Source: Strix aluco (lineage: Eukaryota; Chordata; Aves; Strigiformes; Strigidae). From it: 64,000 nt of DNA. The position numbers and the translations under genes were made by a program. Under the pieces are notes generated by a model. The model was not told where the DNA came from. It searched no databases and saw only the letters and a program-made list of their open reading frames with translations. Below, piece by piece: positions 12,501-23,500 of this stretch. Location of the stretch: contig NC_133939.1 in NCBI RefSeq assembly GCF_031877795.1, positions 4,135,698 through 4,199,697 on the forward strand, given 5' to 3'. Each line of letters starts with the position of its first letter. Within the stretch, counting starts at the first letter, position 1.

Positions 12501-15064
12501 GGCCCTGAGCAGCAAGCCACGTAACTACTAAAAGTGAACTTGTTTTGCTTATCACATCTTCAGCTTATGCAATACTATGTGGCACTTGATTCATAGCTTT
12601 CAGCTGCCTGAGAGAGGGTGCTTCCACACTTTCAAACAAGCAGAGCCTCCCTCTTTCTTCAGGAGCCCGTGGTTGCAGGCGTAGCGTAAATACGCTGGTT
12701 TTATCCAAAAGCTCAGCATGTGCCCTGGAAATGGAAGACCAAAGCTCAGGTTCCTTCTCTGCCTGGAGAATTTCAAACCCACCAACCTCAGTTTCTCAGC
12801 AGTCCAAAACATTCTGACTTTCTCCTGCTGAAACCACCATCACTGTGCAGGGGAAGAATTAGCTATTTATAATTACTCATTTTCCTTTAATCTCTTCCTT
12901 CTTCTTCCAGGTACAATGAGTTTTATTTTCTGACTCACCCAGCTCTGTTCATTAACAATCACTTCCCAGATAACAGTAATTGGCAGCTTCTTAAACCAAC
13001 CTTGTCGCTGAAAGATTTTGAGAACAACATGCTGCACAACAGTAATTTTTACATGTTGGGCCTGCTGACTGCACACCCGGAGACAGCTGTCATCCAAACA
13101 GGTAACACCCTGCGGAGGGGAAGCTGCGGAGCATCCTTCCTTATGCAGCCCGGCATCTACCACACACTGTCATGTGTGTAGTGAATTACATTTCCAGCTT
13201 GGTTCTGGCAAGCAGAGTGCACTCAAAGCTCTTGGGGCAGGGGAGGGTCTTTTTTCTTTTTTTTCTGTTTTTGTTCAAGCTGTGGAGAATTGCAGTAGCC
13301 CCTGTGTCTAAAAGAAAACCTCAGTCAGCAGCTGAAGATGAGTTACTCTATCAGCCAGCATCAGTGGTGCAAAATTAGAAGTACTGCTATTATATACGAG
13401 CAACCCTGGCTTGAAAAGGAGATTAGAACCTTTTACGATGTCCTGAAAGTTTGAATTACTGAACAATGCATAAACAGGCATTTCTTTATGCAATACTGAG
13501 CACACTGAGTAAGTCCAGCAGCTCTTTTAAACATAAAACTATTCAGGTAACACCACCGAACTACAGGACCCACATTTAAGATCACCTTCCTCGGATTTTA
13601 AAAGAGCTGCAGGAATTTAACTAGGTAGCTAATTTATGAATGCTAAGAACACACAGTTAAACTTAAAGGCAACAATATTTTAGGACTTAATGTCATCTTC
13701 AAGCTGTTTGGGAACAGGCTCATAGGGAGGTAGATTACCTCATATCTACATACTGGAGGGTTCCTGCACTTTTCTCTGAAGCTTCTCGGAACAGCTACTG
13801 GACTAGCAATCAGGTCTAATCACGTCTAATTAAGCCCTTCTCGAGCACATGGGCTGACGGTGCTGTCAGTTATATTTCACACAGGCTTTCCTATTCTATA
13901 GGACCACAGCTCCATTTCAGTGCATATCAAAACAGGATAAATGCACATCTCCAGAACAAAGGCCACTCTTCACTTCATTCTTTTTGAGGGACACTGGTTT
14001 AAGCAGACAGCTGACAAGCTATGACCTGTCAATTGCAGCTCTTTATTTTACTATTACAGAAGCAGCAATTTATTGGGACAGATTAGGCTTCCCAGAACAG
14101 GGTGTACATGCAAAACATGTACTGAAACTCCTATGCAGTTTCTTTTCTTTTGTATTTCATAGTAAATGGAAAAGCCTCTGTGTCAGTGGATTGCCGTTCT
14201 GCCACATTATTTACATTTAAGCTGAAGGGAACAGATGAACACGGTTTAATGACTTTGAAAAAACATGGAATGAAGCTGGATATCTACCCACAGAAGACAG
14301 GGAGTCACAAGCTGCAGATCTTTGCCAAGCCCTCTAAAGCCTCGGAAGATGTCTACAACTGTGTGTTAGAATATGTCGTAGAGTGCAAGTCTGTGGACAA
14401 GGCCATGCGTTTCCCAAAGGACCTGCATCAGCCTGTTGGACCAAGCTGGTTCACAGAGCGGCAAGGGTTCCTGAGGCCATCACACCCCGACCCCGTCATT
14501 CACACCAACGACGGGCGATGCTCTGTCACCTTCACCCTGAGCAAAGACATCAGCGTCTTGGCCTCGCTGCACTCCGATAACAGCAGCCTGACGGAGGATA
14601 TGAGAAGGAGGCACATCATGCAGATCCATCGCAGGAACCAAATCGAGTTGAAGATCCATCTCCCCCACACGGGGAACTTTGTTCTGAAAATCTATGCCAA
14701 GAAGAAGTCAGATCCTGGCAATTACGACTACATCTTCAACTACCTCATCACTTGCCTGAACACTGAAGTCAAGTGGCCAGCTTTCCCTCAGAGTTACAGC
14801 AAGTGGGTGGAAGACTACGAAATACTGGAGCCCCTCTCTGGTTTGCTGCCGGCGAATCGCAACGTTCAGTTTAAACTCAAAATGCACGGGGTAGCAAAGG
14901 TGCTAGTTCAAGCTGAGAACACTTACCCTCTCACCCAGAGCAGAGACCACTGGGAGGGAACCTGCAACACTTCGGGATGCAGAGAGGTGTTTGTGATGGT
15001 GCATGAGAACGCCAACCACAGCTTTTACTCACATGTCCTGAAATACGAAGTTGAGACCCAGTAG
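488..15064 (+). CDS. KY: KY, kyphoscoliosis peptidase (transglutaminase-like muscle protein), 5'-partial, 8 exons
   Basis: Coding exons are 488-562, 1462-1512, 3533-3615, 3989-4097, 6866-6983, 12134-12322, 12911-13101 and 14163-15064; phases agree at every junction and give 572 residues. Human KY has about 661, so roughly 87 N-terminal residues lie left of the window. The protein has a linker, a transglutaminase-like core and a long C-terminal region. The core triad is visible: Cys in ICEGYAG (about residue 134 of the visible part), His in DHAWNAV (about 176) and Asp in LLDSTWG (about 191). From family knowledge, KY acts at the muscle Z-disc, binds filamin C and is needed for neuromuscular stability; loss causes kyphoscoliosis in mice and myopathy in people. 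All introns are GT-AG. The gene is convergent with CEP63. Confidence 0.95.
1462..1512 (+). CDS. KY: KY coding exon (51 bp linker exon)
   Basis: Acceptor cgctag, donor gtaact. Encodes [17 protein letters not shown], matching the human QPGGKDAH linker. Phase 1 at both ends, so it could be skipped without shifting the frame. Confidence 0.85.
3533..3615 (+). CDS. KY: KY coding exon
   Basis: Acceptor ttcccag, donor gtaagt. Encodes [20 protein letters not shown] followed by KLDAYALK, near-identical to the human [22 protein letters not shown] segment. Ends in phase 0. Confidence 0.94.
3989..4097 (+). CDS. KY: KY coding exon (start of transglutaminase-like region)
   Basis: Acceptor aaacag, donor gtaggt. 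Encodes [15 protein letters not shown] through [13 protein letters not shown]. The RAIW-W-CHHI motif is the conserved helix leading into the transglutaminase-like core. Confidence 0.94.
6866..6983 (+). CDS. KY: KY coding exon with catalytic cysteine
   Basis: Acceptor cccgcag, donor gtaaat. Encodes [20 protein letters not shown] through [15 protein letters not shown]. The Cys in ICEGYAG is at the nucleophile position of the transglutaminase-like fold. Confidence 0.95.
7176..7192. repeat. C17 homopolymer in a pyrimidine-rich stretch
   Basis: A run of 17 C follows cctccacccc-type sequence in a KY intron. Length is likely variable and error-prone in assembly. Confidence 0.9.
7946..7961. repeat. 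A16 homopolymer
   Basis: Run of about 16 A in a KY intron. No retroposed gene body was recognised on its 5' side. Confidence 0.85.
9091..9372 (-). mobile_element. CR1 LINE, 3' end (avian, recent subfamily)
   Basis: Read on the minus strand, this is the 3' end of a CR1 non-LTR retrotransposon. It has the conserved TTGGAATGGGCTGCCCAG block, then GGAGTCCCCATCCCTGGAGG, and ends in the octamer-type tail ATTCTGTGATTCTGT at 9105-9091. It is 5'-truncated, as most CR1 copies are. It lies antisense in a KY intron and appears little diverged. Confidence 0.93.
10627..10727. repeat. AT-rich imperfect inverted repeat (about 100 bp fold-back)
   Basis: The left arm starting GTTTTTGATACTCTTTCTTA is matched in reverse complement by the right arm ending AAAGAAAGAATATCAAAC. 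The centre TTCTTTAAATTCTTAAAG is itself nearly self-complementary. TTTGATACTCTT also recurs in direct orientation near 10698. It lies in a KY intron. Confidence 0.7.
12134..12322 (+). CDS. KY: KY coding exon with catalytic histidine and aspartate
   Basis: Acceptor ccttttag, donor gtaaag. Encodes [20 protein letters not shown] through [27 protein letters not shown] carries the His and Asp of the triad. The residue spanning the upstream junction is Ser (AG plus C), where human KY has Arg. The upstream intron is over 5 kb. Confidence 0.95.
12911..13101 (+). CDS. KY: KY coding exon
   Basis: Acceptor cttccag, donor gtaaca. Encodes [20 protein letters not shown] and on to [13 protein letters not shown], collinear with human [20 protein letters not shown]. 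This is the segment just after the transglutaminase-like core. Confidence 0.95.
14163..15064 (+). CDS. KY: KY terminal coding exon (902 bp)
   Basis: Acceptor tttcatag; stop TAG at 15062-15064. About 300 residues, from [11 protein letters not shown] to [10 protein letters not shown], come from this single exon, i.e. the whole C-terminal half. Two related segments are visible: [20 protein letters not shown] near the start and [20 protein letters not shown] further on. This looks like an internal duplication of a beta-rich module and is known in the family. Confidence 0.96.
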
Positions 15065-16120
15065 CACCCCCTCCCTGTTCTTTCACTCACCTGCATGAAC
15101 CAACCTTTCCAGCGTGCCCAAAACCAATACAGCTTTAGGAGATCGCTCATTCTCTCGATCAAATCTGTTCTTTCAACGAAGGCAGGACAACACTTGCAGG
15201 CATTTGCAAGACCACGGGCTCAAAGAAGTTCAAAGAAGCAGAAAATCCTGTTAAGGGAGCAGCAGTGGAAGAAATTAAAGAGAAACCTCACCTAGGCTTC
15301 AGTAATACTGTCCAGACAAACATTTTGAAGAAAACGACTGACTGTCTGGCCATAGGTCATCCTGTGCCAGCAGCGATTGCTGGTTCCCAAGTTATGGACC
15401 ATAAGAAAAGTCTTACAATGGCTACTCCAAGAAGAATCCACCTAGTTATGGGGCAGGATAAAGAAAGTACACCCTGGTTTTGAGCAGCAATATTGGACAC
15501 GAGGAACTTCAGGATATTTAAACCGAGTTTCTGTATATCTTTAGTCAAGTTGCAAAATACATCCCAGGAGAGAGAAGTGTTAGGAAGAAGATACAACATG
15601 AAGTTTTCTTGTGCACTTCATTGTCTTACAAATTTAAGTGATACTGCGAAATTACTTTTTACACTGACTCTTAAATACAATAAACAAAATAATTTTTACC
15701 TTTTTATATTAGAGTATTTGAATTGTAATCACTTTTTCTGCAATACTAACGCTATAATCATATCTCAAGCATATAGGTGTTTTCATAAATAAAACTACAG
15801 TAAAATGAAGAATAAAATTCTCAAAAATCACTCCTTACTCCAACTTGTCTATGCAATACTGCAACTAAAAAACTTAAGAGGTTATGTGGCATAGCAGGCT
15901 GAGTGACATTATTATCATGTAAAAAACTATTTGGTGCTGTGCTCTTGGAAAACCCCTACATGCACAAGGCAAAGGTGGTCTTCTAGTGAATCTCACCACA
16001 AATACATGTCATAAGATCAAGCAATGTCTTCATAAATGGTTCAGATGTATGTAAGTGTTAGCGTGACCTAAGAGGCATTATGTTTGAGCTTGAATTTAAA
16101 ATAAACCTGTTATGTTTTTG
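15065..16120 (+). other. KY: KY 3' untranslated region with several candidate poly(A) signals
   Basis: AT-rich non-coding sequence after the KY stop. AATAAA occurs at 15679-15684, 15788-15793, 15811-15816 and 16100-16105, so alternative 3' ends are likely. The closely spaced 15788/15811 pair or the last one could be the main site. The exact ends cannot be told without transcript data. Confidence 0.6.
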
Positions 16121-19100
16121 CATCCTGTTTCATTGACCGAACAATACAAATTCCTCTTCACAAAGCTACTGTGTTTTCCACACAAAATACGTGGGTTATT
16201 CCTACAGTCCCCTCCTCCTCAGCAGCTGGGTGGCAGAAGTTATTCAGGATAGCGAAGAGCTGCCCATCTACAGCAGACTCACTGCCTCCAACCCCTCTGA
16301 CATTACTCCCTCTACCCCAGCAGGCAGGTTTGAGCCCCCATTTTAAGCATTTTGAGTGAGTGCACAGGGTACCTGGAGCTGTATTCAAGCAGCAGAACTC
16401 TCAGTAGGGTGCAGGCTACCGCAGACACGAGTTGCAAGCACAAACACAATGTATAAGCTAACAAAGGTTAAGATGCCAGGAGTACAGAAATGCTTTGGGG
16501 TCTTTTTGTGCTTGGAGATGAGGAGGCTCCATACATGACGTAAAAGTAGGTTTTCAGTCCTCCCCCAAACAGCTACGTGTCTTTGCCCTCAAAAACTGGC
16601 AGCAGCAGCTCCTCCCTGCAGGAACACTAACAAGCCTTGTAGCCCAGCAGGCACCCGCTCCCTGGACAGCAACACATCCTGAACAGCACAGATGCAAGAA
16701 AGACTCGGCGATTTTTTGATTGGCTAGGACCTTGAAGGCTAAAGCAAGCCTTGCCTGTAAGCACAGACAGCCCTGGTTTATTTTGGTGCCTAGCAGAAGA
16801 ATTCTTGTTTAATTACATCCCATTTTTCAGATCAAAGAAGGCATTTCAGTAGCTTTCATTTTACAGGTCAAGCTGATCCAGTCAAATATGTCACTTCTTA
16901 CAATGGGAGGATAAGGAGGCACCCCAGAGAGCTTAGGAACTAAAGAAAACTACTTTTTCCACATAACAGGGTCAAGGATACCAAACTACATACACCCTTC
17001 ATGCAACCCAACACTCGGTGTTCACTTACACATGTACAAACAGGCCCAACTAGTGGGCAGCCATGTTAAAGCCTCTCCGCAGGGCATGAACGTGGTCCCT
17101 GCTCCTCATCTCAAAGAATCCCTCTCACAAGGTCTCTCTCTAACCCCACATGCTCTGTTTCTGTCTCAAAATGGCAAGGGGAAAAAAAAAATTATCCCAA
17201 GGGTATAGAGAGGACAGTTTATACACTATTGCCCCCTGCCTAGCAAGATCTCAGTGAATATCCTCTCCTGGCCCTACACAACACTGTAAAACACAGGCAC
17301 CTGCAATTATACACATGTATACAGGCACAGACTCACATAACCCCTCAAAGTAAAGAGTGACCCAAAGCACTGTCACGCCCACTGAAGAACATCTGTAGCA
17401 CACAAAGACAGAGCCTGCAACAGCTTCCCACTTTCAAGATGTTAGGCTGGTACAAACAGAAGTCTGCAAATAGATTTCCACATTTTTGTTTCAAACAGAA
17501 AACAAATATCTGGCTCAGGCCTGAAAACGTGTAAGAATCTCTTTAGTGCTATCGGAGGCATGAGTTCAAAGACACAAAAAAACCCTTTCCAGCTTCATTA
17601 ATTATAAAGCTTCCAGGGCCAGGTGATTATTCCAAGGGATGTTTGACACTGCAAAGGCAGAGAAGAATGCCTGAGAAACCCTGCAGCCCCAGATAAAAGC
17701 ACCTCAGAAGTCTGTACTTGCTGTGACATCTCCCTCCAGGATAAACAAGTCTTTTTCTCCTCCCCCTCATAAAAAATGCACATTCTTCAGCGCAGTCAAG
17801 ACTCTAACACCAGGAGAACATCTCTGAAACAGACTTCTCTGTTATCTCAGGACTACCAGCTCTCCCATTTCAGTCAGAGTTCTCCCTTGGCAGGCCTTAG
17901 GACTGAACAGTTTTTGTAACCCCTACACCACCAAGAGGTGCAATTACTTAGCATCATGAATTCAGATCACTCAGTTTTCCAAACATCTTGTTTCTCAGCG
18001 AAGGTCAGTTAAGTACGTGTAGAACAAGTTTTTATCTCTGGCAAGAATATCTGCACTTCCATCTACTCACCAGCTAGCTTCCACGCCCATGGAACAAACA
18101 CAGTTGGTATACAATCAGATGCTCTGCTATTTCCATGCTGGCTGTGAGAAAGGCACATGCTGAAAAATGAGCAGGAAACTGTTCAACTCATCATACTGCC
18201 TTGCTCAACCTCTGTCCTCCTCTCCTGTTCATGCACTGCAACTCCAGAAACAGCAGGTACTCGAGAGTCTGCAGCACTGTACAGCTGCAAAGAGAGAAGG
18301 TGGGAAAGACAGAGCACGTACACCAGCACAGAGGAGTAATTCAGTGGTTCTCCTGTTGCAAATTTTACTCTTTAGATCACTTTAGATCAAATTTTTACAA
18401 TGTACTCCCTGAATGAAGCTGCTTATTACATGTATCAGAAATTGATAAATATTGTAGGGTTATAGCTGCTGATTAAACAAACGGATTGTCTTAGGTTTCG
18501 TTCTTCACTTCTGCCAGCATGAACAGCCAAGTATCTCCAAAGGAAAGGGATATGGAAGCAAACATCACTAATGAGCCAAAATGTCTTCTAAACTTCTGAA
18601 AACATGTAGTGCATGATGCAATGCACAGTAACTTAACAAATATTCGGGAAATATAATATGGTTTGCAAGGTATCATTTAAAAAATGGTATTACAGTCACC
18701 ACTGAGGGACATGAGGAATCCCCAGGAGTTCTGGGCATACTGCACACTCAGTGGATCTATAGGTTCATCTGGGAAGAGGAAACAACAGTTTGTTCTATTT
18801 TGCTCTTCAGGTTTTGTCAAAATGCCCCATGACCAACAAGTCCTTACTTGAGATCTGGATAGTTAAGGTGGATGTTCCAAAAACGCTCACCTGTGGACAG
18901 CTCTGAACAGGAACCAAGGCCAGTGCTGACTATGTGCAAAACGCACGACCATAGGTTATCCCCAGCTGTGGGCAGTTCAACACTTCATTACAAAGCCTGC
19001 ACAATGAGAATCCAAAATGGATTTGAAGGTTTTATCCTTGTTCAAAGAACTACAGAAGAAAGCGAAAATAAAAGGACTTGTTGATTCAAACGTTTTTGAA

Positions 19101-20024
19101 CTCTGGAATGCAGAATGGCTTGACCAAGTGCAGTCCCATTTTATGGCGTGATGAAGAGGCTGCAGTCTGCAGACAGGCATCACCTTTGATGAACTCATCT
19201 GCCTAATCCGATGGTTAGCTTTTGCATGCATATGTTGCTTTTGAATTTCTGTTTCTTGACAGCATTAAGCTGCTCTGAGACAAGGTGGAGCTGATGGAAA
19301 GGAACAGGAAGCTTACAGACATGGACAAGGGATGTCTGCATCCCTGGGTTTGCCTGTACAAAGGTAGTGAAGGCTCAGCCACAGAAGAACTGCAAAGTGC
19401 CCCTGGAAGAAAGACAAATCCGTAGGAAACAGGTTCTGTTCACCCATTAACAGCTTCCTTTCCTTGAGGAAGGACTGAATATATTCCTCAGAACAGGTCA
19501 CAGATGTATTTTAACACAGCAGTTCAACTTGATTGGAGAGGGTCCAAGACTGCCCAGATTCAAAACAGACTGATACCAGCTTACACAGCAGCTGCAATTA
19601 CATCTGCCATAGAGATGAATCTCACTTGTTTGGGGGCTCTTCTCCCATTCAATTTCATTTCCAGTTCCAACTACTCTCTTTTAAAAGAGCTGTGACCACA
19701 ATGAGAATTCAGCCACTCATTTCTCAGCTATTTTGCCGAGTACTTCAAGCAACATGCAAGGCAAGATAAAGACACCAGATACTATACAAACAGTAAAGGG
19801 CAGAAGCTGCAAGAACCAGGAAACATTAAGAAATTCCACTGAGGGGAAATTAACTGGAGAAAATACTGGTAGCCTGAAGGAAAGAGGAATTAGATTCCTT
19901 GTTCCTTGAAAAACATCGCTACTCTGGGAGGGAAACGATGGAAAAGGTGTTGAGCAAAGTTCCTGATGAGAAGGCAAGATAAGCCACAAGGTATTTACTC
20001 TGTATATTTGTATGAATAAGGAAA
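16121..20024. other. Intergenic region between convergent KY and CEP63
   Basis: About 3.9 kb between the two 3' ends. I saw no exon resembling a known gene, no CR1 end and no RNA gene; open frames here are short and lack splice context. Confidence 0.6.
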
Positions 20025-20044
20025 GAGGTGGTTTTCCATTCTGT

Positions 20045-20050
20045 TTTATT
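20045..20050 (-). terminator. CEP63: CEP63 candidate poly(A) signal
   Basis: AATAAA on the minus strand about 357 nt after the CEP63 stop; the first good signal in a short 3' UTR (about 20025-20406). Confidence 0.6.
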
Positions 20051-20406
20051 TCAATGCTTTTACATGTATAAAACACACTTAAAATACTTTACAATAAAAT
20101 TAGTAAATGGTTTGCTCCTAAAAAACACCATAATGTCTTTGTGAGTGAGTGCACAAACACACGCCTCTGATGCAGCTTTCTGACCTACAGCAAGTTGACT
20201 AAAGTGTTTGTGGTGTAATAACCTCCATCAGATCAAACATGTCAGAGAGGAGTTTCCTTTCCTCAATATCCATCCTGCTGATTCAGCTCAAAGTGGGAGA
20301 TAACGGCCTCTCACTCGAGCGCCAATGGCAATTGGTTTATAGGTACCTCTCCAGTCACAGTTTGGAACCACACAAGTAAACCAGCATTCAAATTCCATAA
20401 CGAACA

Positions 20407-20565
20407 TTACTCCTGGTGTCCAAATTGTCTCACTATCTTTTCACTCTCTTTTTTCAGTTCCTCAATGTGAGCATTTAGGCACTCCAGGATGTGCTGGGAT
20501 CTCAGTTCCTCCTCTTCCAGGTATCTCGCAGCTATCGATCCAACTGAAGCTGTAGGTAAGGGACA
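20407..20565 (-). CDS. CEP63: CEP63 terminal coding exon
   Basis: Acceptor cttcag. Encodes [20 protein letters not shown] then [20 protein letters not shown] and [12 protein letters not shown], stop TAA at 20409-20407. This conserved C-terminal helix is the part known to engage CEP152. Confidence 0.96.
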   Translation of the reverse strand, partial: CPLPTASVGSIAARYLEEEELRSQHILECLNAHIEELKKESEKIVRQFGHQE

Positions 20566-23500
20566 CTGAAGGGAAACAAAGGGATATCAGGTAATTTTTT
20601 TCATTCTGAGTTTTGGCCAGAAACACTACAGATCGACAAACCATGCAACTAAATATGCTTCTAAAAGGCTCTTGTGTCATTTCCATCTTATTGGGCAGAC
20701 TAAGCACTCAGGTCTTACGCTTGTATCATAGGTAAATGTCCCTCCCAACTGTCTCCAACCAACAGTGAAAGCCTCCCAAGCCTTTGCCAAAACCACAGGG
20801 AGTAAAATCAGTACCTCAGCACATATAACTTTTCCAGTCCAGTAGCTCCCCTCTGTAAAGAGCTGAGGGGCTAGGGCTGAACAGAAATAAGCTCTCCGTG
20901 TGCCTACGTAACTGTTGCACTTCACACATAGAACACTGACCCCAGAGGTATCAATAGGAATTGACAGTTTACTTAGGGGAACTGGAGTTTCACTTCAATT
21001 ACCAGCCCCTCAACTTAAAATAACGAGAGGGAATGACACGGCACATGCAATCACAGCATAACTCCAGAGAAGGTCACTACAAAATACCAGGGGTTTTGTC
21101 CTGGGTGTGCTAGTGCAGCCTCATACTTAAGGTCTACATCTTGCTCCTTGTCTTCATAACAATCTCAGTGAGCAGTGTCATCTCAGCATAGGGGTTCCAG
21201 GGAAAGGAAAGAACTGGCAGACTGGACCAGCACTGGGGATATCTCTGCTTTCTTTTATATACCTCCTCTTCTTCCCTGAAATAATGGGTTCCTGGTACAA
21301 CCCCAGAGGGGAAGTACAGACCAAACTCCCATCACAGCTCACTGAACACCACTTCAGTTCAGCTACCAAGGGTCAATAAACCAGCCCAAATACTTTTCTT
21401 TACAGTCAAGAACTATTCCTGCTACTCACATCACTTACCCACAAGTTCTTAACTACAAAAATAATGTTGTAAACTAGGCTTAATTTATGACTTAATGAAG
21501 AGAAGCTTCCTGCACAAGGGCTGGCAGATGAATTATAAACTTACTAAGGGCCTGCCTTCCATTACAGAAAACTTGTCTCAGTGTCTTGGCAAGAGAACAC
21601 AACTGGTTATTTCCAAATCCTGAAGTCTCATGGTTTTCTGGTCTTTTATCAACAGCCAGGAACAAAGGGAAGCAGAAAAAAAGACTGCAGATAACAAGCA
21701 AATCTCTCACACCCCACTATTGCCTACTGATGAGAATTCTCCTCTCTTAAAGGAACTGATTTAATGACACTGGAGCCTGACCATGAGCAAGGAGTCACAG
21801 TCAACACCAGGGGAAATACTCGCATTTCCTTAGAAACCTTATTTCTACCTCTCAGAACAAAAAGCAGCACATTCTCTTCTACTAGGCGTCAAGCTCTAGA
21901 GCTTCTCAGACCCCAAAGTGCAACTGTTCGCACTTCAATTCCAATCCTGCATCCTGAAGAGTTTCCCTTTAGAATATTACAGTTCCCTGAGCTCCCAACA
22001 TTTGTTTCCTGGACATGTCCACAAGCTACTCCAGTCTTGAAACAATCAAGACCTATTCTTGGTAATAAACCTAGTCAAGACCTACAAACCTGACAAGCAT
22101 CGGCTTATCTGTGCATCTGCCTTAGAGACTCTTCTCTGGGCTCTCCACAAAGCAAAAATAGCTGTTGTCACTGTTAACAACACACAACCAGAGGGAAAAA
22201 ATACTCCGAAGGCTGCTAGGGGCAACATGTCTGGAGCAAGGACCAGAAATCAGGATTCTCCCCTCCCTGCACTACTTACAGCCCTGTCTGACCCAGGGTA
22301 TAACAGCTGTGTCCCCCTCTTCCATTCCCCTCCCTGCTCAAGTCAGTCTACAGCCTGGTCATTACAGTGGGTACTGGGAGAGATGGTCTTAAACACCAAA
22401 GGAAGAAGCGACTGAGTCCAAGTTTCCTGTATCCTGGGCAAGTGCTTCAGGAACTGAGCTGAGGTAGAAGGACAGAGAAGGTGCCAACACTGTTCCCTAC
22501 TAAAGAAGTATGATCAGCATCTGGGAAAAATAACAGCCTCCCCTTGTGCAGTGAAGCACCAATTTCAGGCCTTCCCAAGTGGCTTTAAGTTCTGACTACT
22601 ACGGATCCATTCAGAGGGGTCAAACTCAGCCTGTGCATTACAGTGAAGGTAGATGTGCAGCACCAGCTTTCAGATCCACCCAGAGACTGTACGTTGAAAT
22701 ACTCAGCGCTCTACATCCACTCTGAGCCTCTACTACAGACCCAAGCCAGAAGCTGAAGCAGAATTCTGAAGTGACATAAGCAGGTCATGGTACACACTGA
22801 TGTACAGCACCAGTATAGAGAACCACCAGCTTCCGGAATTAGCTTAGCAATTATACCAAACATAAAGCTCTTTCCCAGAGTTCTGAAGAATAACCACATG
22901 GCTCCCATTGTCCAAGTATTAACCATCCAGCAGTGTTTTTTCCTCCCTGTTTAACATTTGATACACACCATGCAGCCAGATCATACATTCAAAAATCTGG
23001 CTCCTTTTGTCACATGAGAACACAGCTATACCCTCAGCTGGTGAATAGCAACCAGCTTCTATACCACTGCTTACCAAAGGCACAGATTCCCTCTGATGAT
23101 CTGAGACGGACTGCTTAGATGCTTCATCTGCAAAATCTTTGCTTCCATCCAGCGCATGGAGCAAAGGATCCGCTCCCAGCCAGGTCCCCAAAGCAAGTGA
23201 CTCCATGGAGTTATTCTTGCTGGTCTGGGTGGGTATCTCACCCGTCTCGGGGGTCACAGTTCCTATTTCGGCAGCCCCGCATCTCCGGGGCTCCCCTTGA
23301 TGATGCTGAACAGTCCAGTCAGCCCTGTGATGTATTCTCTCTGCTTGTTCACCATGTTTGTGCTGTGCTTCCCGAGTTGTCCTGGAAGGCAGGTTTGAAC
23401 ACACAACTGTTTGAGAGTTTGCCTCTTGGCAGCTGAACTTTAGCGACAACTTGAGCAGAGATAACAATTAACATACAGGTTACTAACAGCCCTGGCAATC

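Larger units (their letters stand above)
563..14162. other. KY introns
   Basis: Seven introns separate the visible exons: 563-1461, 1513-3532, 3616-3988, 4098-6865, 6984-12133, 12323-12910 and 13102-14162. The longest (5.1 kb) holds a C17 run, an A16 run, a CR1 LINE end at 9091-9372 and an inverted repeat at 10627-10727. I saw no other gene or structured RNA. The first two introns are fairly GC-rich, giving spurious open frames. Confidence 0.7.

Noticed and set aside
16121-20024. Search for a gene between KY and CEP63
   Set aside because: Only short, non-conserved-looking frames; nothing resembled a known protein, tRNA or rRNA.
22919-23467. 182-codon continuous minus-strand frame
   Set aside because: Only 23075-23381 is the real CEP63 exon; the ends run into intron beyond good splice sites.
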